DNA of 64,000 nucleotides. Source: Alishewanella aestuarii B11 (lineage in GTDB: Bacteria > Pseudomonadota > Gammaproteobacteria > Enterobacterales > Alteromonadaceae). The stretch lies in the NCBI RefSeq assembly GCF_000280055.1, contig NZ_ALAB01000005.1, positions 124,001-188,000 of the forward strand, given 5' to 3'. Position numbers and translations under genes: made by a program. Below are positions 38,500 through 46,799 of the stretch, piece after piece (within the stretch, counting starts at the first letter, position 1; each line of letters begins with the position of its first letter). Below the pieces are notes generated by a model. That model saw only the letters and a program-made list of their open reading frames with translations. It ran no database searches and had not been told where the DNA came from.

Positions 38500-39293
38500 T
38501 ATTGAAAACTGTGCTCTTTTGCCGGGAAAATGCCGGCTTTCACTTCACTGACATAGGTTGCTATGGCGCTACGGATGTCACCGGTTTGCGCCAGGTAATT
38601 TTTAGAAAACTTTGGGATATAGCCACTGCTGATGCCAAGTAAATCATGCATCACCAGTACCTGGCCATCGGTGACGTTGCCGGCACCAATACCGATCACC
38701 GGAATAGTCAGCGCCTGAGTAATGCGCTCGGCCAGCGGCTGTGGAATACATTCCATCACCAGCAGTTGCGCACCGGCTTCCTGCAGCGCCAGCGCTTGCC
38801 GGACCATGGCATCGGCTTTTTCCGCGGTTTTACCCTGCACTTTAAAGCCACCAAACAAGTGGACAGATTGCGGCGTTAAGCCTAAATGACCACACACCGG
38901 CACACCCCGCTCGGTCAGGGCTTTAATGGTGGGCAGTAAAAAGTCACCGCCTTCTAATTTCACCATATTGGCACCGGCCTGCATCAGCGGCGTCGCATTC
39001 TGCATCGCCTGCTCCGGCGTGGCATAGCTCATAAAGGGCATATCGGCAATCACAAAGGCATCGGGGGCACCGGCGCGCACCGCCCTGGTGTGATAAGCGA
39101 TATCGGCGGTGGTAACGGGTAGTGTATCGCTATGGCCCTGCAGTACCATGCCCAGCGAGTCGCCAATTAGCAGCACGTCGACGCCTTGTTCGGCAAAGAG
39201 TTTGGCGAAGCTGGCATCATAAGCCGTTAACATGGTGATTTTGTCGCCTTGCTGCTTCATTTTTTGCAGTACGGCAGTGGTAATTTTAGCCAT
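38499..39293 (-). CDS. panB: 3-methyl-2-oxobutanoate hydroxymethyltransferase
   Basis: PanB makes ketopantoate from ketoisovalerate and methylenetetrahydrofolate. The 264-residue protein has [31 protein letters not shown] and [15 protein letters not shown], with the metal-binding Asp residues. The ATG at 39293 is chosen; the longer frame runs into folK. folK ends 52 bases upstream of this start. Confidence 0.97.
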   Translation of the reverse strand: MAKITTAVLQKMKQQGDKITMLTAYDASFAKLFAEQGVDVLLIGDSLGMVLQGHSDTLPVTTADIAYHTRAVRAGAPDAFVIADMPFMSYATPEQAMQNATPLMQAGANMVKLEGGDFLLPTIKALTERGVPVCGHLGLTPQSVHLFGGFKVQGKTAEKADAMVRQALALQEAGAQLLVMECIPQPLAERITQALTIPVIGIGAGNVTDGQVLVMHDLLGISSGYIPKFSKNYLAQTGDIRSAIATYVSEVKAGIFPAKEHSFQ

Positions 39294-39345
39294 CTTGATC
39301 AATTCCGACAGTGAGTCCGGATGCGCACCTTCGCACAAAGTAGCG

Positions 39346-39849
39346 TCAGTCGCAAGGAGGTTGCAGTGGCGCCAGGCCATTTAGTGGCACCTGTTGTAAT
39401 AAGCTATTTAATGCCACGCCATCAGGTAAAATTAAATCGGGTGCCAGCTCGGCCAGCGGATACAACACAAACTCCCGCAATCGCATACCATAGTGTGGCA
39501 CAGTCAGCTCGGGATGATCGATTTGTTGCATGCCGAATAACAGGATATCTAAATCCAGGGTGCGGGGGCCCCAACGCTCGGCTTTGCGTTGCCGGCCATG
39601 CGCAAGTTCGATCTGCTGTAAGGCATGCAGTAACGCCAGCGGCGTTAAACGGGTATCCAGCGCCGCCACCGCATTAACATAATCCGGCTGATCCTGTGGT
39701 CCCATCGGTTTGGAGCTGTAAAAGCGCGACACCTGCACCAGCCTGGTTTCGGGCAGTTGTCCAAGGGCTGTCACCGCGGCTTGCAGCTGCGCCACCGGTT
39801 CCACCAGATTGGCGCCCAGGCCAATATAACACCGTTCAGCTGGCAGCAT
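39346..39849 (-). CDS. folK: Hydroxymethyldihydropteridine pyrophosphokinase
   Basis: FolK transfers pyrophosphate from ATP to 6-hydroxymethyl-7,8-dihydropterin in folate synthesis. The 167-residue protein has [23 protein letters not shown] and the signature [15 protein letters not shown]. Its ATG at 39849 lies inside the 3' end of pcnB, giving a 14-base overlap. This pcnB-folK pairing also occurs in E. coli. Confidence 0.96.
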   Translation of the reverse strand: MLPAERCYIGLGANLVEPVAQLQAAVTALGQLPETRLVQVSRFYSSKPMGPQDQPDYVNAVAALDTRLTPLALLHALQQIELAHGRQRKAERWGPRTLDLDILLFGMQQIDHPELTVPHYGMRLREFVLYPLAELAPDLILPDGVALNSLLQQVPLNGLAPLQPPCD

Positions 39850-41311
39850 TATCAGTATTGCCAGTAGGCGCTTTACGTTTAGTGCGCCGGCGCTTTGGCC
39901 GCTCGACACCGGCTTTGCCGAGTTGATTAATCAGCTGCAGCTTGCCGGCTTCATCGGTAAATTGAAAACTCTGCCACCAGTTTGCCAGTGCTGTCAGTTC
40001 ACCGCCTTCGGCGGCGGCTCTTAGTTGCAAAAAGTCAAACGCGCCGCGGAACTTGTTTTGTTCCATCAGCTTAAAGGCACGACGACCAGCGCGTTTTGGC
40101 AGCCGGCTTTGTAAGATCCAGATATCGCGCATGGCCAGACTAAAGCGTTTCGGAATGGCAATACTACGCTGCACGTCATCCAGCACTTCGGTCATCGCGA
40201 TGCTGAGGGCGTCATTTTCATTCAGGCCACTCTCAATCAGCAGCGTCTGAGCCCGCACTTCTACCGGGTACCACAGCATGGCGGCAAACACAAAGGCCGG
40301 CGTCACCGGTTTGTCCTGCGCGACCCGCTGATCGGTATCCTGCAAAGCACGGGTGGCCAGCTGAAAGGCTTTACCTTCCGGTTCCTGCTTTAACAGTTTT
40401 TCCAGCTGCGGCAGTAACACCTTAAAGACTTTCAGCTCACGCATCAGCATAAAGTTGTCGAAGCCTTTGCCGGCCAGCCACATCTTAATCAGTTCATCAA
40501 ACAGCCGTGGCGCCGGGATATTCTTTAGCAATACCGCCAGCTCAGGGATATCGCGCGCCGTATCCGGTGCGATCTGCATATTTAATTTAGTGGCAAAGCG
40601 GATGGCGCGCAGCATCCGCACCGGATCTTCGCGATAACGGGTTTCCGGATCGCCAATCAGTTCAATGCGCCGCTCGGCGATGCTTTGCATGCCATTGGCA
40701 AAATCATAGATAGCAAAGTCTTTAATCGAGTAGTACAGCGCATTGACACTAAAATCGCGCCGCTCGGCATCTTCTTCAATGGTGCCGTACACATTATCGC
40801 GCAGGATCTGACCGTGATCGCTGAGGCTGGCGATCTTGCTGCTATCTTCCTCGTCGTCAACGCCACTGTGATGGCCACGGAAGGTGGCAACTTCAATCAC
40901 TTCGCGGCCAAACACCACGTGTGCTAAGCGAAAACGGCGGCCAATCAGCCGGCAGTTACGGAACACCTGCTTAATTTCTTCCGGTTTGGCATTGGTGACC
41001 ACATCGAAATCTTTTGGCTGTAAGCCAAGCAATAAATCACGGATACAGCCACCGACCAGATAGGCGTCGTAGCCGGCATCTTTGAGCCGGTACAACACTT
41101 TCAGCGCATTCGGGCTGATATCTTTGCGCGAAATGGCATGCCGATCACGGCTAATCACCTGCAAAGGCGGCAAAACTGAAGAGGGCACCGGGTTGGCGCT
41201 GATAGCTTTAGTCGCCGGGGTTTTGGCAGCTTTAGCCGGCTTGCCACTGCTCGGTTGGGTAGCAGTTTTGCTCAGCTTACGGCGGCAAAAATCAAGCACT
41301 CGCGAAATAAT
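39836..41311 (-). CDS. pcnB: Poly(A) polymerase I, probable ATT start
   Basis: PcnB adds poly(A) tails that speed RNA decay. The 491-residue protein has the nucleotidyltransferase signature YLVGGCIRDLLLGLQPKDFDVVTNA, FRNCRLIGRRFRLAHV, and the tRNA-nucleotidyltransferase-like core EDPVRMLRAIRFATKL. The tail is basic (PKRRRTKRKAP), as in E. coli. The N-terminus aligns with E. coli PcnB at ISRVLDFCRRKLS against FTRVANFCRKVLS. No ATG, GTG or TTG begins there, but ATT at 41311-41309 is preceded 7 bases earlier by AGGAG. E. coli pcnB is known to start at AUU. The only upstream ATG (41365) lacks a Shine-Dalgarno, and a downstream GTG would cut the conserved start. Confidence 0.93.
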   Translation of the reverse strand: MISRVLDFCRRKLSKTATQPSSGKPAKAAKTPATKAISANPVPSSVLPPLQVISRDRHAISRKDISPNALKVLYRLKDAGYDAYLVGGCIRDLLLGLQPKDFDVVTNAKPEEIKQVFRNCRLIGRRFRLAHVVFGREVIEVATFRGHHSGVDDEEDSSKIASLSDHGQILRDNVYGTIEEDAERRDFSVNALYYSIKDFAIYDFANGMQSIAERRIELIGDPETRYREDPVRMLRAIRFATKLNMQIAPDTARDIPELAVLLKNIPAPRLFDELIKMWLAGKGFDNFMLMRELKVFKVLLPQLEKLLKQEPEGKAFQLATRALQDTDQRVAQDKPVTPAFVFAAMLWYPVEVRAQTLLIESGLNENDALSIAMTEVLDDVQRSIAIPKRFSLAMRDIWILQSRLPKRAGRRAFKLMEQNKFRGAFDFLQLRAAAEGGELTALANWWQSFQFTDEAGKLQLINQLGKAGVERPKRRRTKRKAPTGNTDNAAS

Positions 41312-41318
41312 GATATGT

Positions 41319-41323
41319 CTCCT
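41319..41323 (-). promoter_or_regulatory. Shine-Dalgarno deciding the pcnB ATT start
   Basis: AGGAG on the minus strand lies 7 bases before the ATT at 41311-41309. It is the only strong ribosome-binding sequence near the PcnB N-terminus and points to the non-canonical start. Rare AUU starts are used to keep expression low in known cases such as infC and E. coli pcnB. Confidence 0.7.
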
Positions 41324-41411
41324 AAAAACCGATACGGCACTTTGGCCGAAAAACCGGCGTATCATACCCGAATTGCCGGAAAATGAGAATGTAAGGCCGG
41401 CGGCAAATTTA

Positions 41412-42320
41412 TCAGGCAAAGTCAGGGCAGCGCACTTCCAACTGCTGCGGTACCTGACGTAATTGCCAGTTGCCAAGTGCCCAGGCTAACAGCTCGCTCA
41501 CCGGGGCACCGGCAAGCTCTGCCGGCGGCGGATGACCAAGTACAGTTAAAGCCGCCGCCATGCTTTGTGTCAGCGGCCAAGCTTGCAGCGGCCTGGCATG
41601 GTTTTGTTTACTCAGCTTCTGGCCAGGTGCCGTTACCGCCAGCGGTAAATGGCCATAGTCAGGCGCTGCTGCGCCCAATAACCAAAATAAGTGCTGTTGA
41701 CGGCTGGTCATCGTCAGCAAATCGGCGCCACGGATCACTTGTGTGATGCCTTGATCCCAATCATCCACTACCACCACCAACTGGTAGCTAAACAGACCAT
41801 CCCGACGTTTTACCACATAGTGCTCGGCGGCCAGGGCCGCGTCGATCTGCTGCGGGCCGAAGACCAGATCGGTAAAGCCGGTTGCCGCCGGGCTGCAGAG
41901 TCGCCAGGCTAACGGCTCAGCAGACAGCCCGAGCTGCTGACAAGTACCGGGATAAATCCCACCGCCATCGCTAATTTGTTTACGGCTGCACTGACAACCA
42001 TAGATCAGCCCTTGCTGGCGTAGCTGTTGAAAAATGCTCTGGTAACGTTCCAGCCGCTGGCTTTGATACCAAATCTCGCCATCCCACTGCAGACCAAAGC
42101 TTTCCAGTGCCGTTAAAATGGCGCTGTCGGCACCGGGCTGGGTGCGCGGGGTATCGATATCTTCGATGCGTACCAGCCAGCGGCCGGCCTGACTTTTTGC
42201 CTGCAGATAACTACCCAGGGCAGCAATTAAGGAGCCAAAGTGCAGCGGACCAGAAGGGGAGGGAGCAAAACGGCCGGTATAGCCGGCCGTGTTTTGGGGG
42301 GAAGTGCTGGCGTTTGCCAA
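41412..42320 (-). CDS. gluQ: Glutamyl-queuosine tRNA(Asp) synthetase
   Basis: GluQRS is a truncated glutamyl-tRNA synthetase that attaches glutamate to queuosine-34 of tRNA-Asp. The 302-residue protein has the HIGH-like PSGPLHFGSLIAA, the KMSK-like KLSKQNHA, a zinc-type cluster YGCQCSRKQI with YPGTC, and no anticodon-binding domain. It follows dksA by 11 bases, as in E. coli. Confidence 0.96.
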   Translation of the reverse strand: MANASTSPQNTAGYTGRFAPSPSGPLHFGSLIAALGSYLQAKSQAGRWLVRIEDIDTPRTQPGADSAILTALESFGLQWDGEIWYQSQRLERYQSIFQQLRQQGLIYGCQCSRKQISDGGGIYPGTCQQLGLSAEPLAWRLCSPAATGFTDLVFGPQQIDAALAAEHYVVKRRDGLFSYQLVVVVDDWDQGITQVIRGADLLTMTSRQQHLFWLLGAAAPDYGHLPLAVTAPGQKLSKQNHARPLQAWPLTQSMAAALTVLGHPPPAELAGAPVSELLAWALGNWQLRQVPQQLEVRCPDFA

Positions 42321-42331
42321 GGGATAAGACC

Positions 42332-42781
42332 TTAGCCGCCTAACTGCTTCTCTTTGATTTCGGCCAGGGTTTTACAGTCGATACACTGATCGGCAGTTGG
42401 CCGCGCTTCTAAGCGCTTGATACCGATTTCAATGCCGCAGGTATCACAGTAACCGAAATCGTCGTTCTCAATTTTTTGTAGCGTTTTTTCAATCTTTTTC
42501 AGCAGTTTACGTTCACGATCCCGTGCGCGCAGTTCTAAGCTGAATTCTTCTTCCTGGGCAGCACGGTCTACCGGATCCGGGAAGTTAGCGGCTTCGTCGG
42601 CCATATGGTTCTTGGTACGGTCCACTTCTTCCCGTAACTGTTGGCGCCAGGCATCGAGAATTTTGCGGAAATGCTCCAGTTGCTTCGGGTTCATGTACTC
42701 TTCCCCGACCGCCTCCTGATATGGCTCAACACCGGCCAGTGCCAGCAGCCCCAGGGTTTTGTTGTTATTGCCCTCTGGCAT
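42332..42781 (-). CDS. dksA: RNA polymerase-binding transcription factor DksA
   Basis: DksA binds in the RNA polymerase secondary channel and with ppGpp tunes rRNA and other promoters. The 149-residue protein has the coiled-coil-tip acidic motif [11 protein letters not shown], the long helices ([21 protein letters not shown]) and a Cys4 zinc finger (YCDTCG and CIDC). The ATG at 42781 follows the family start. It heads the minus-strand gluQ-pcnB-folK-pan series. Confidence 0.98.
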   Translation of the reverse strand: MPEGNNNKTLGLLALAGVEPYQEAVGEEYMNPKQLEHFRKILDAWRQQLREEVDRTKNHMADEAANFPDPVDRAAQEEEFSLELRARDRERKLLKKIEKTLQKIENDDFGYCDTCGIEIGIKRLEARPTADQCIDCKTLAEIKEKQLGG

Positions 42782-42989
42782 GATTCTCTCCTGTACAATA
42801 CCGCCAAGCAAAAAAGATGGCGGCTATAGATAGCAGAATATTAATGCTATCGCAATCACTATTGAAAAACCGCGGGAGTATACAGACTGAACAGCCGTTA
42901 GTCACTTTATTTTCAGCAGTCGCTCTGTGCTACAATGACTCACACCCGCGAACGTCAAACGCCGAGCGCCCCTATAAACGGAGTAAAAG

Positions 42990-44294
42990 ATGGAATCGAC
43001 CACTAAGCTGTTACACATTTCACTGACTCAGCAGCCAGCCGCTGCTGCCTTTGGTAAAGCCAGCCTGACGCCAAGCAGCCAGGGCTATCAGATTCATGTT
43101 AAAGCCGGTGATGAGCTGCGTAGTATTCAAAAAGCAGCCCGGCAGCTGGATAATCTTGGCCTGACCGAAGTGCAGTTAACGGGTGATTGGTCGCTGGAAG
43201 CGCAGTGGGCCTTTTATCAGGGCTTTATTAATGCCAAACGCTTTACCGGTGTTAATTTTACCGGCGATGCGGCGACCGTGACGCGTTTGCAGCAGCTGGT
43301 ACGTTGTTACAGCTTTGCCCGTGGCCTGATTAACCAGACGCCGGAGCAATTATCTCCTGAGTTGCTGTGTCAGCAGGCGGCAGCCTTTATTCAAGAGGTG
43401 GCAGGTAAGGGCAAGGTGTCGCAGCAGATCCTGCTCGGTGAACAACTGCAACAGGCGGGCTGGCATGGGATTTATCAGGTCGGTCGCGGCAGCGATCGCG
43501 CACCGGCACTGCTGGAGCTGGACTTTAACCCGACCGGCACCCCGGATGCGCCTGTTGCTGCGGCTTTGGTCGGTAAAGGCATTACCTTTGACAGTGGCGG
43601 TTATTCGATTAAAGCGACTGAAGGCATGCTGACGATGAAATGTGATATGGGTGGTGCCGCGACAGTCACGGCAGCGCTGGCGCTGGCGATCCTCGGTGGT
43701 CTGACGCAGCGGGTCAAACTGATCTTATGCTGCGCCGAAAACCTGATCAGCGGTCATGCTTATAAGCTTGGCGATATTATTACCTATAAAAATGGTACCA
43801 CAGTAGAAATCGTCAATACCGATGCCGAAGGCCGGCTGGTACTGGCGGATGGTCTGCAACTGGCGGGCGACAGTGGTGCCGGGCTGATTATTGATGCTGC
43901 AACCCTGACCGGCGCCGCGCAAACGGCGGTGGGCACCGAATATAATGCCTTGTTTGCCTTAGATCAGGTACTGGCACAGCGGGCGCTGGCTTATGCGGCG
44001 GAACAACAGGAACTGACCTGGCAGTTACCGCTGGCAAAATGGCATCAGCAGCAATGCCCGTCACCTTATGCCGATACGGCCAACAGCCGGCCGGTCAAAG
44101 GTGGCGGTGCCGGTGGCGCCAGCAATGCTGCCGGCTTTTTAAGTCGCTTTGTACCGAATGACGGTCAGGGCTGGTTGCACTTTGATCTAGCTGCCGCCTT
44201 TAATGGCAGCGCCAATGCCTATTGGGCGGCCGGTGCCACCGGTCAGGGCATTCGTACTATTGCCGCTACCCTGTTAGCGGAATTGTCAGCCTAA
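42990..44294 (+). CDS. pepB: Aminopeptidase B, M17 family
   Basis: PepB is a dizinc leucyl aminopeptidase-family enzyme that removes N-terminal residues from peptides in the cytoplasm. The 434-residue protein has the family catalytic core VGKGITFDSGGYSIKATEGM, KCDMGGAATV and the signature NTDAEGRLVLADGL. The shorter N-terminal domain and the CDMGGAA sequence are more like PepB than PepA. It is divergent from dksA, and upstream of hrpB. A GGAG-like Shine-Dalgarno (CGGAGTAA) precedes the ATG. Confidence 0.88.
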   Translation: MESTTKLLHISLTQQPAAAAFGKASLTPSSQGYQIHVKAGDELRSIQKAARQLDNLGLTEVQLTGDWSLEAQWAFYQGFINAKRFTGVNFTGDAATVTRLQQLVRCYSFARGLINQTPEQLSPELLCQQAAAFIQEVAGKGKVSQQILLGEQLQQAGWHGIYQVGRGSDRAPALLELDFNPTGTPDAPVAAALVGKGITFDSGGYSIKATEGMLTMKCDMGGAATVTAALALAILGGLTQRVKLILCCAENLISGHAYKLGDIITYKNGTTVEIVNTDAEGRLVLADGLQLAGDSGAGLIIDAATLTGAAQTAVGTEYNALFALDQVLAQRALAYAAEQQELTWQLPLAKWHQQQCPSPYADTANSRPVKGGGAGGASNAAGFLSRFVPNDGQGWLHFDLAAAFNGSANAYWAAGATGQGIRTIAATLLAELSA

Positions 44295-44298
44295 GTGG

Positions 44299-44331
44299 CA
44301 GTGGCAGCCAGCGGCGAGCATGCTGCCACTG
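44299..44331 (+). other. Stem-loop between pepB and hrpB
   Basis: CAGTGGCAGC (44299-44308) pairs with GCTGCCACTG (44322-44331) around a 13-base loop. No T run follows, so it is not a simple intrinsic terminator. It could stabilise the pepB mRNA end or attenuate read-through to hrpB. Confidence 0.5.
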
Positions 44332-44348
44332 TCTGAGAGAGCTCTAGC

Positions 44349-46799
44349 TTGTTACCTGTTGTAGAGATCCTGCCTCAGCTGTGCCAGATCCTGGCACAGC
44401 AAAACCGCCTCATCCTGTCGGCGCCACCGGGTGCCGGTAAATCGACGTATTTGCCGCTGTATCTGTTACAGCAGCCCCAGTTTGCCGGTAAGAAGATCCT
44501 GTTGCTGGAGCCGCGCCGCCTGGCGGCACGCAGCATTGCCGCCTATCTGGCACAGCAATTGGGTGAGCCGGTCGGTAAAACAGTGGGCTATCAAATCCGC
44601 CAGGACAGTCAATTTAGCGCTGATACCCGGCTATTGATTGTGACTGAGGGCATTTTAACCCGCAAAATTCAGCAAGATCCGCTGTTATCTACGGTCGATT
44701 TCTTAATATTCGACGAATTTCACGAACGTTCGCTGCATGCCGATCTGGGGTTAGCGCTGGCGTTAGAGGTGCAGCAACTGAATGAACAGTTAAAGCTGCT
44801 GGTGATGTCGGCGACGCTGGATTGTCAGGCACTGCAACAGTATTTGCAGGCGCCGCTGCTGCAAAGCGACGGTCGCAGCTATCCGGTTGAGATCCGCTAT
44901 CAGCCGCCGATGCCGGTGTCGAAAGAACCGCTGGCATTACAGGCCGCTAAGCTGGCATTACAGGCTTATCGTCTGCACGGCGGCAATCTGCTGGTATTTT
45001 TACCCGGTCAGGCCGAAATTCAGCAGGCCGCCACTTGGTTACAGAGCCAGGGCTTGCCGCCAGAGCTGCAAGTCTGGCCCCTAATCGGTAGCCTCAGCCT
45101 GGCGCAGCAACAAGCCGCTATTGCCGCACCACCGGCCGGCCAGTATAAAATTGTGCTGGCGACTAATCTGGCCGAAACCAGCTTAACCATTGAAGGCATT
45201 ACCGTAGTGGTAGACAGTGGCCAGGCACGCCGGGCCAGCTATCAGGCGCGTAATGGCCTGACTAAACTGGAAACCGTTGCCATAAGCCAGGCTGCAGCGG
45301 TGCAGCGCGCCGGTCGCGCTGGTCGTTTGGCGCCGGGCATTTGTTACCGGCTGGATACGCCGGAGCAATGGCAGCGCCGCCCGGCTTTCGAGCCGCCGGA
45401 GATCGAATTGGCGGAATTAACCCAGCTGCGGCTGGAGCTGGCAGTCTGGGGTTGTCAGCCAGAGGCGTTAAACTGGTTAACGGCCCCGGCCAGCGGTAAT
45501 CTGGCCGCGGCGACGGCCTTATTGCAGCAACTACAGGTGCTGGATGCTAAAGGGCAGCTCACCCGCTATGGTCGTGAACTGTACCAGTTTGCTACCGACA
45601 TCCGGCTGGCCAGTATGTTACAGCATGCCAGGCAGCTGGAAGAAAGTACCGCCGGTGCCGGTTGGCTGGCAGCCCTGTTAGCCGCCTTGCTGGAAGAGAG
45701 CCGGCCCGCTACGCAGGACCTGTATCAACAACTCGCACTGCTCCAGCAGCGGCGGCCACCTTTTGCCAGCTTATACCCGCAGGCCGAGCAGTTTGCCCGC
45801 AAGCTTGGCGTGAGCAAGCTGACGACCTTGCCACTGCAATTGCTGCCAACCTTATTGCTACGCGCCTTTCCGGATCGGCTGGCGCAGCGCCGTGGTCAGG
45901 GCTATTTACTGGCCAATGGTTGTGGCGCGGTATTGGCGCCGGATGATCCCTTGTCGGGGCAAGCCTTGTTGGTGGTGAGCAGCAGCCGTGACTATCAGCA
46001 GCAAAACCGCATTAGTCAGGCGGTGGCGATTACGCTGGACGAGGTACTGGCGGACTGGCCTGAGTTAAGCTGGCAAAGTTACAGTGGTTGGGATGAGCAG
46101 AAGCAGGCGTTTTTTAGTGAACAGCAACTGCGCTTTGGTCAGTTAGTACTGCAGCGCAAGCCGGCGCAGTTACAGCTGGCCCCCCAGCTCAGACAGCAAG
46201 CCTGGCTCGACTATCTGCTGCGTAAGGGTCTGCAGTTATTGCCGTTTAACGACCATTGCCGGCAACTGCAGCAGCGGCTGGCGCTGGCGCGCACTGTGGA
46301 CAGCAGCTTACCGGATCTGAGCGATGCTGCCTTACTAACGACCTTATCCGTCTGGCTGGGCCCCTACCTTGGCGAGCTGAATAAGCTGACGGAGCTACAA
46401 CAACTGCCGTTATACAATTTACTGTGGCAGCAGCTGAGTTACCGGCAGCAACAGCAACTGAACGAGTGGTTACCGGAGCACTGGCAAACCCCGGCTGGCT
46501 CCAGAGTCAGTATTGATTACACCCTGCCGGGGGGAGCGGGTTTTTCAGTCAGGGTTCAGGAAATGTATGGTCAACTCGCTTCGCCGACGGTGCTGGCCGG
46601 GCAACTGGCCCTGACGCTGACGTTGCTGTCACCGGGGCGGCAGCCGCTGCAAATTACCCGGGATCTGGCGAGCTTCTGGCAACAAGCCTGGCCAGAGGTA
46701 AAAAAGGAAATGAAAGGGCGTTACCCTAAACACTATTGGCCGGACGATCCGGCGACGGCGCTGCCGACCACCAAAACGAAAAAAGCGATGCAGTTATGA
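44349..46799 (+). CDS. hrpB: ATP-dependent helicase HrpB
   Basis: HrpB is a DEAH-like helicase of unclear cellular role. The 816-residue protein has Walker A SAPPGAGKST, the helicase motifs LIFDEFHERS, VMSATLD, LATNLAETSLTIEG and QRAGRAGR, and the HrpB C-terminal domain (RYPKHYWPDDP near the end). It starts with TTG, with GAGAG 7 bases upstream. The gene ends in ATGA shared with mrcB, so the two are coupled, as in the E. coli order hrpB-mrcB. Confidence 0.95.
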   Translation: MLPVVEILPQLCQILAQQNRLILSAPPGAGKSTYLPLYLLQQPQFAGKKILLLEPRRLAARSIAAYLAQQLGEPVGKTVGYQIRQDSQFSADTRLLIVTEGILTRKIQQDPLLSTVDFLIFDEFHERSLHADLGLALALEVQQLNEQLKLLVMSATLDCQALQQYLQAPLLQSDGRSYPVEIRYQPPMPVSKEPLALQAAKLALQAYRLHGGNLLVFLPGQAEIQQAATWLQSQGLPPELQVWPLIGSLSLAQQQAAIAAPPAGQYKIVLATNLAETSLTIEGITVVVDSGQARRASYQARNGLTKLETVAISQAAAVQRAGRAGRLAPGICYRLDTPEQWQRRPAFEPPEIELAELTQLRLELAVWGCQPEALNWLTAPASGNLAAATALLQQLQVLDAKGQLTRYGRELYQFATDIRLASMLQHARQLEESTAGAGWLAALLAALLEESRPATQDLYQQLALLQQRRPPFASLYPQAEQFARKLGVSKLTTLPLQLLPTLLLRAFPDRLAQRRGQGYLLANGCGAVLAPDDPLSGQALLVVSSSRDYQQQNRISQAVAITLDEVLADWPELSWQSYSGWDEQKQAFFSEQQLRFGQLVLQRKPAQLQLAPQLRQQAWLDYLLRKGLQLLPFNDHCRQLQQRLALARTVDSSLPDLSDAALLTTLSVWLGPYLGELNKLTELQQLPLYNLLWQQLSYRQQQQLNEWLPEHWQTPAGSRVSIDYTLPGGAGFSVRVQEMYGQLASPTVLAGQLALTLTLLSPGRQPLQITRDLASFWQQAWPEVKKEMKGRYPKHYWPDDPATALPTTKTKKAMQL

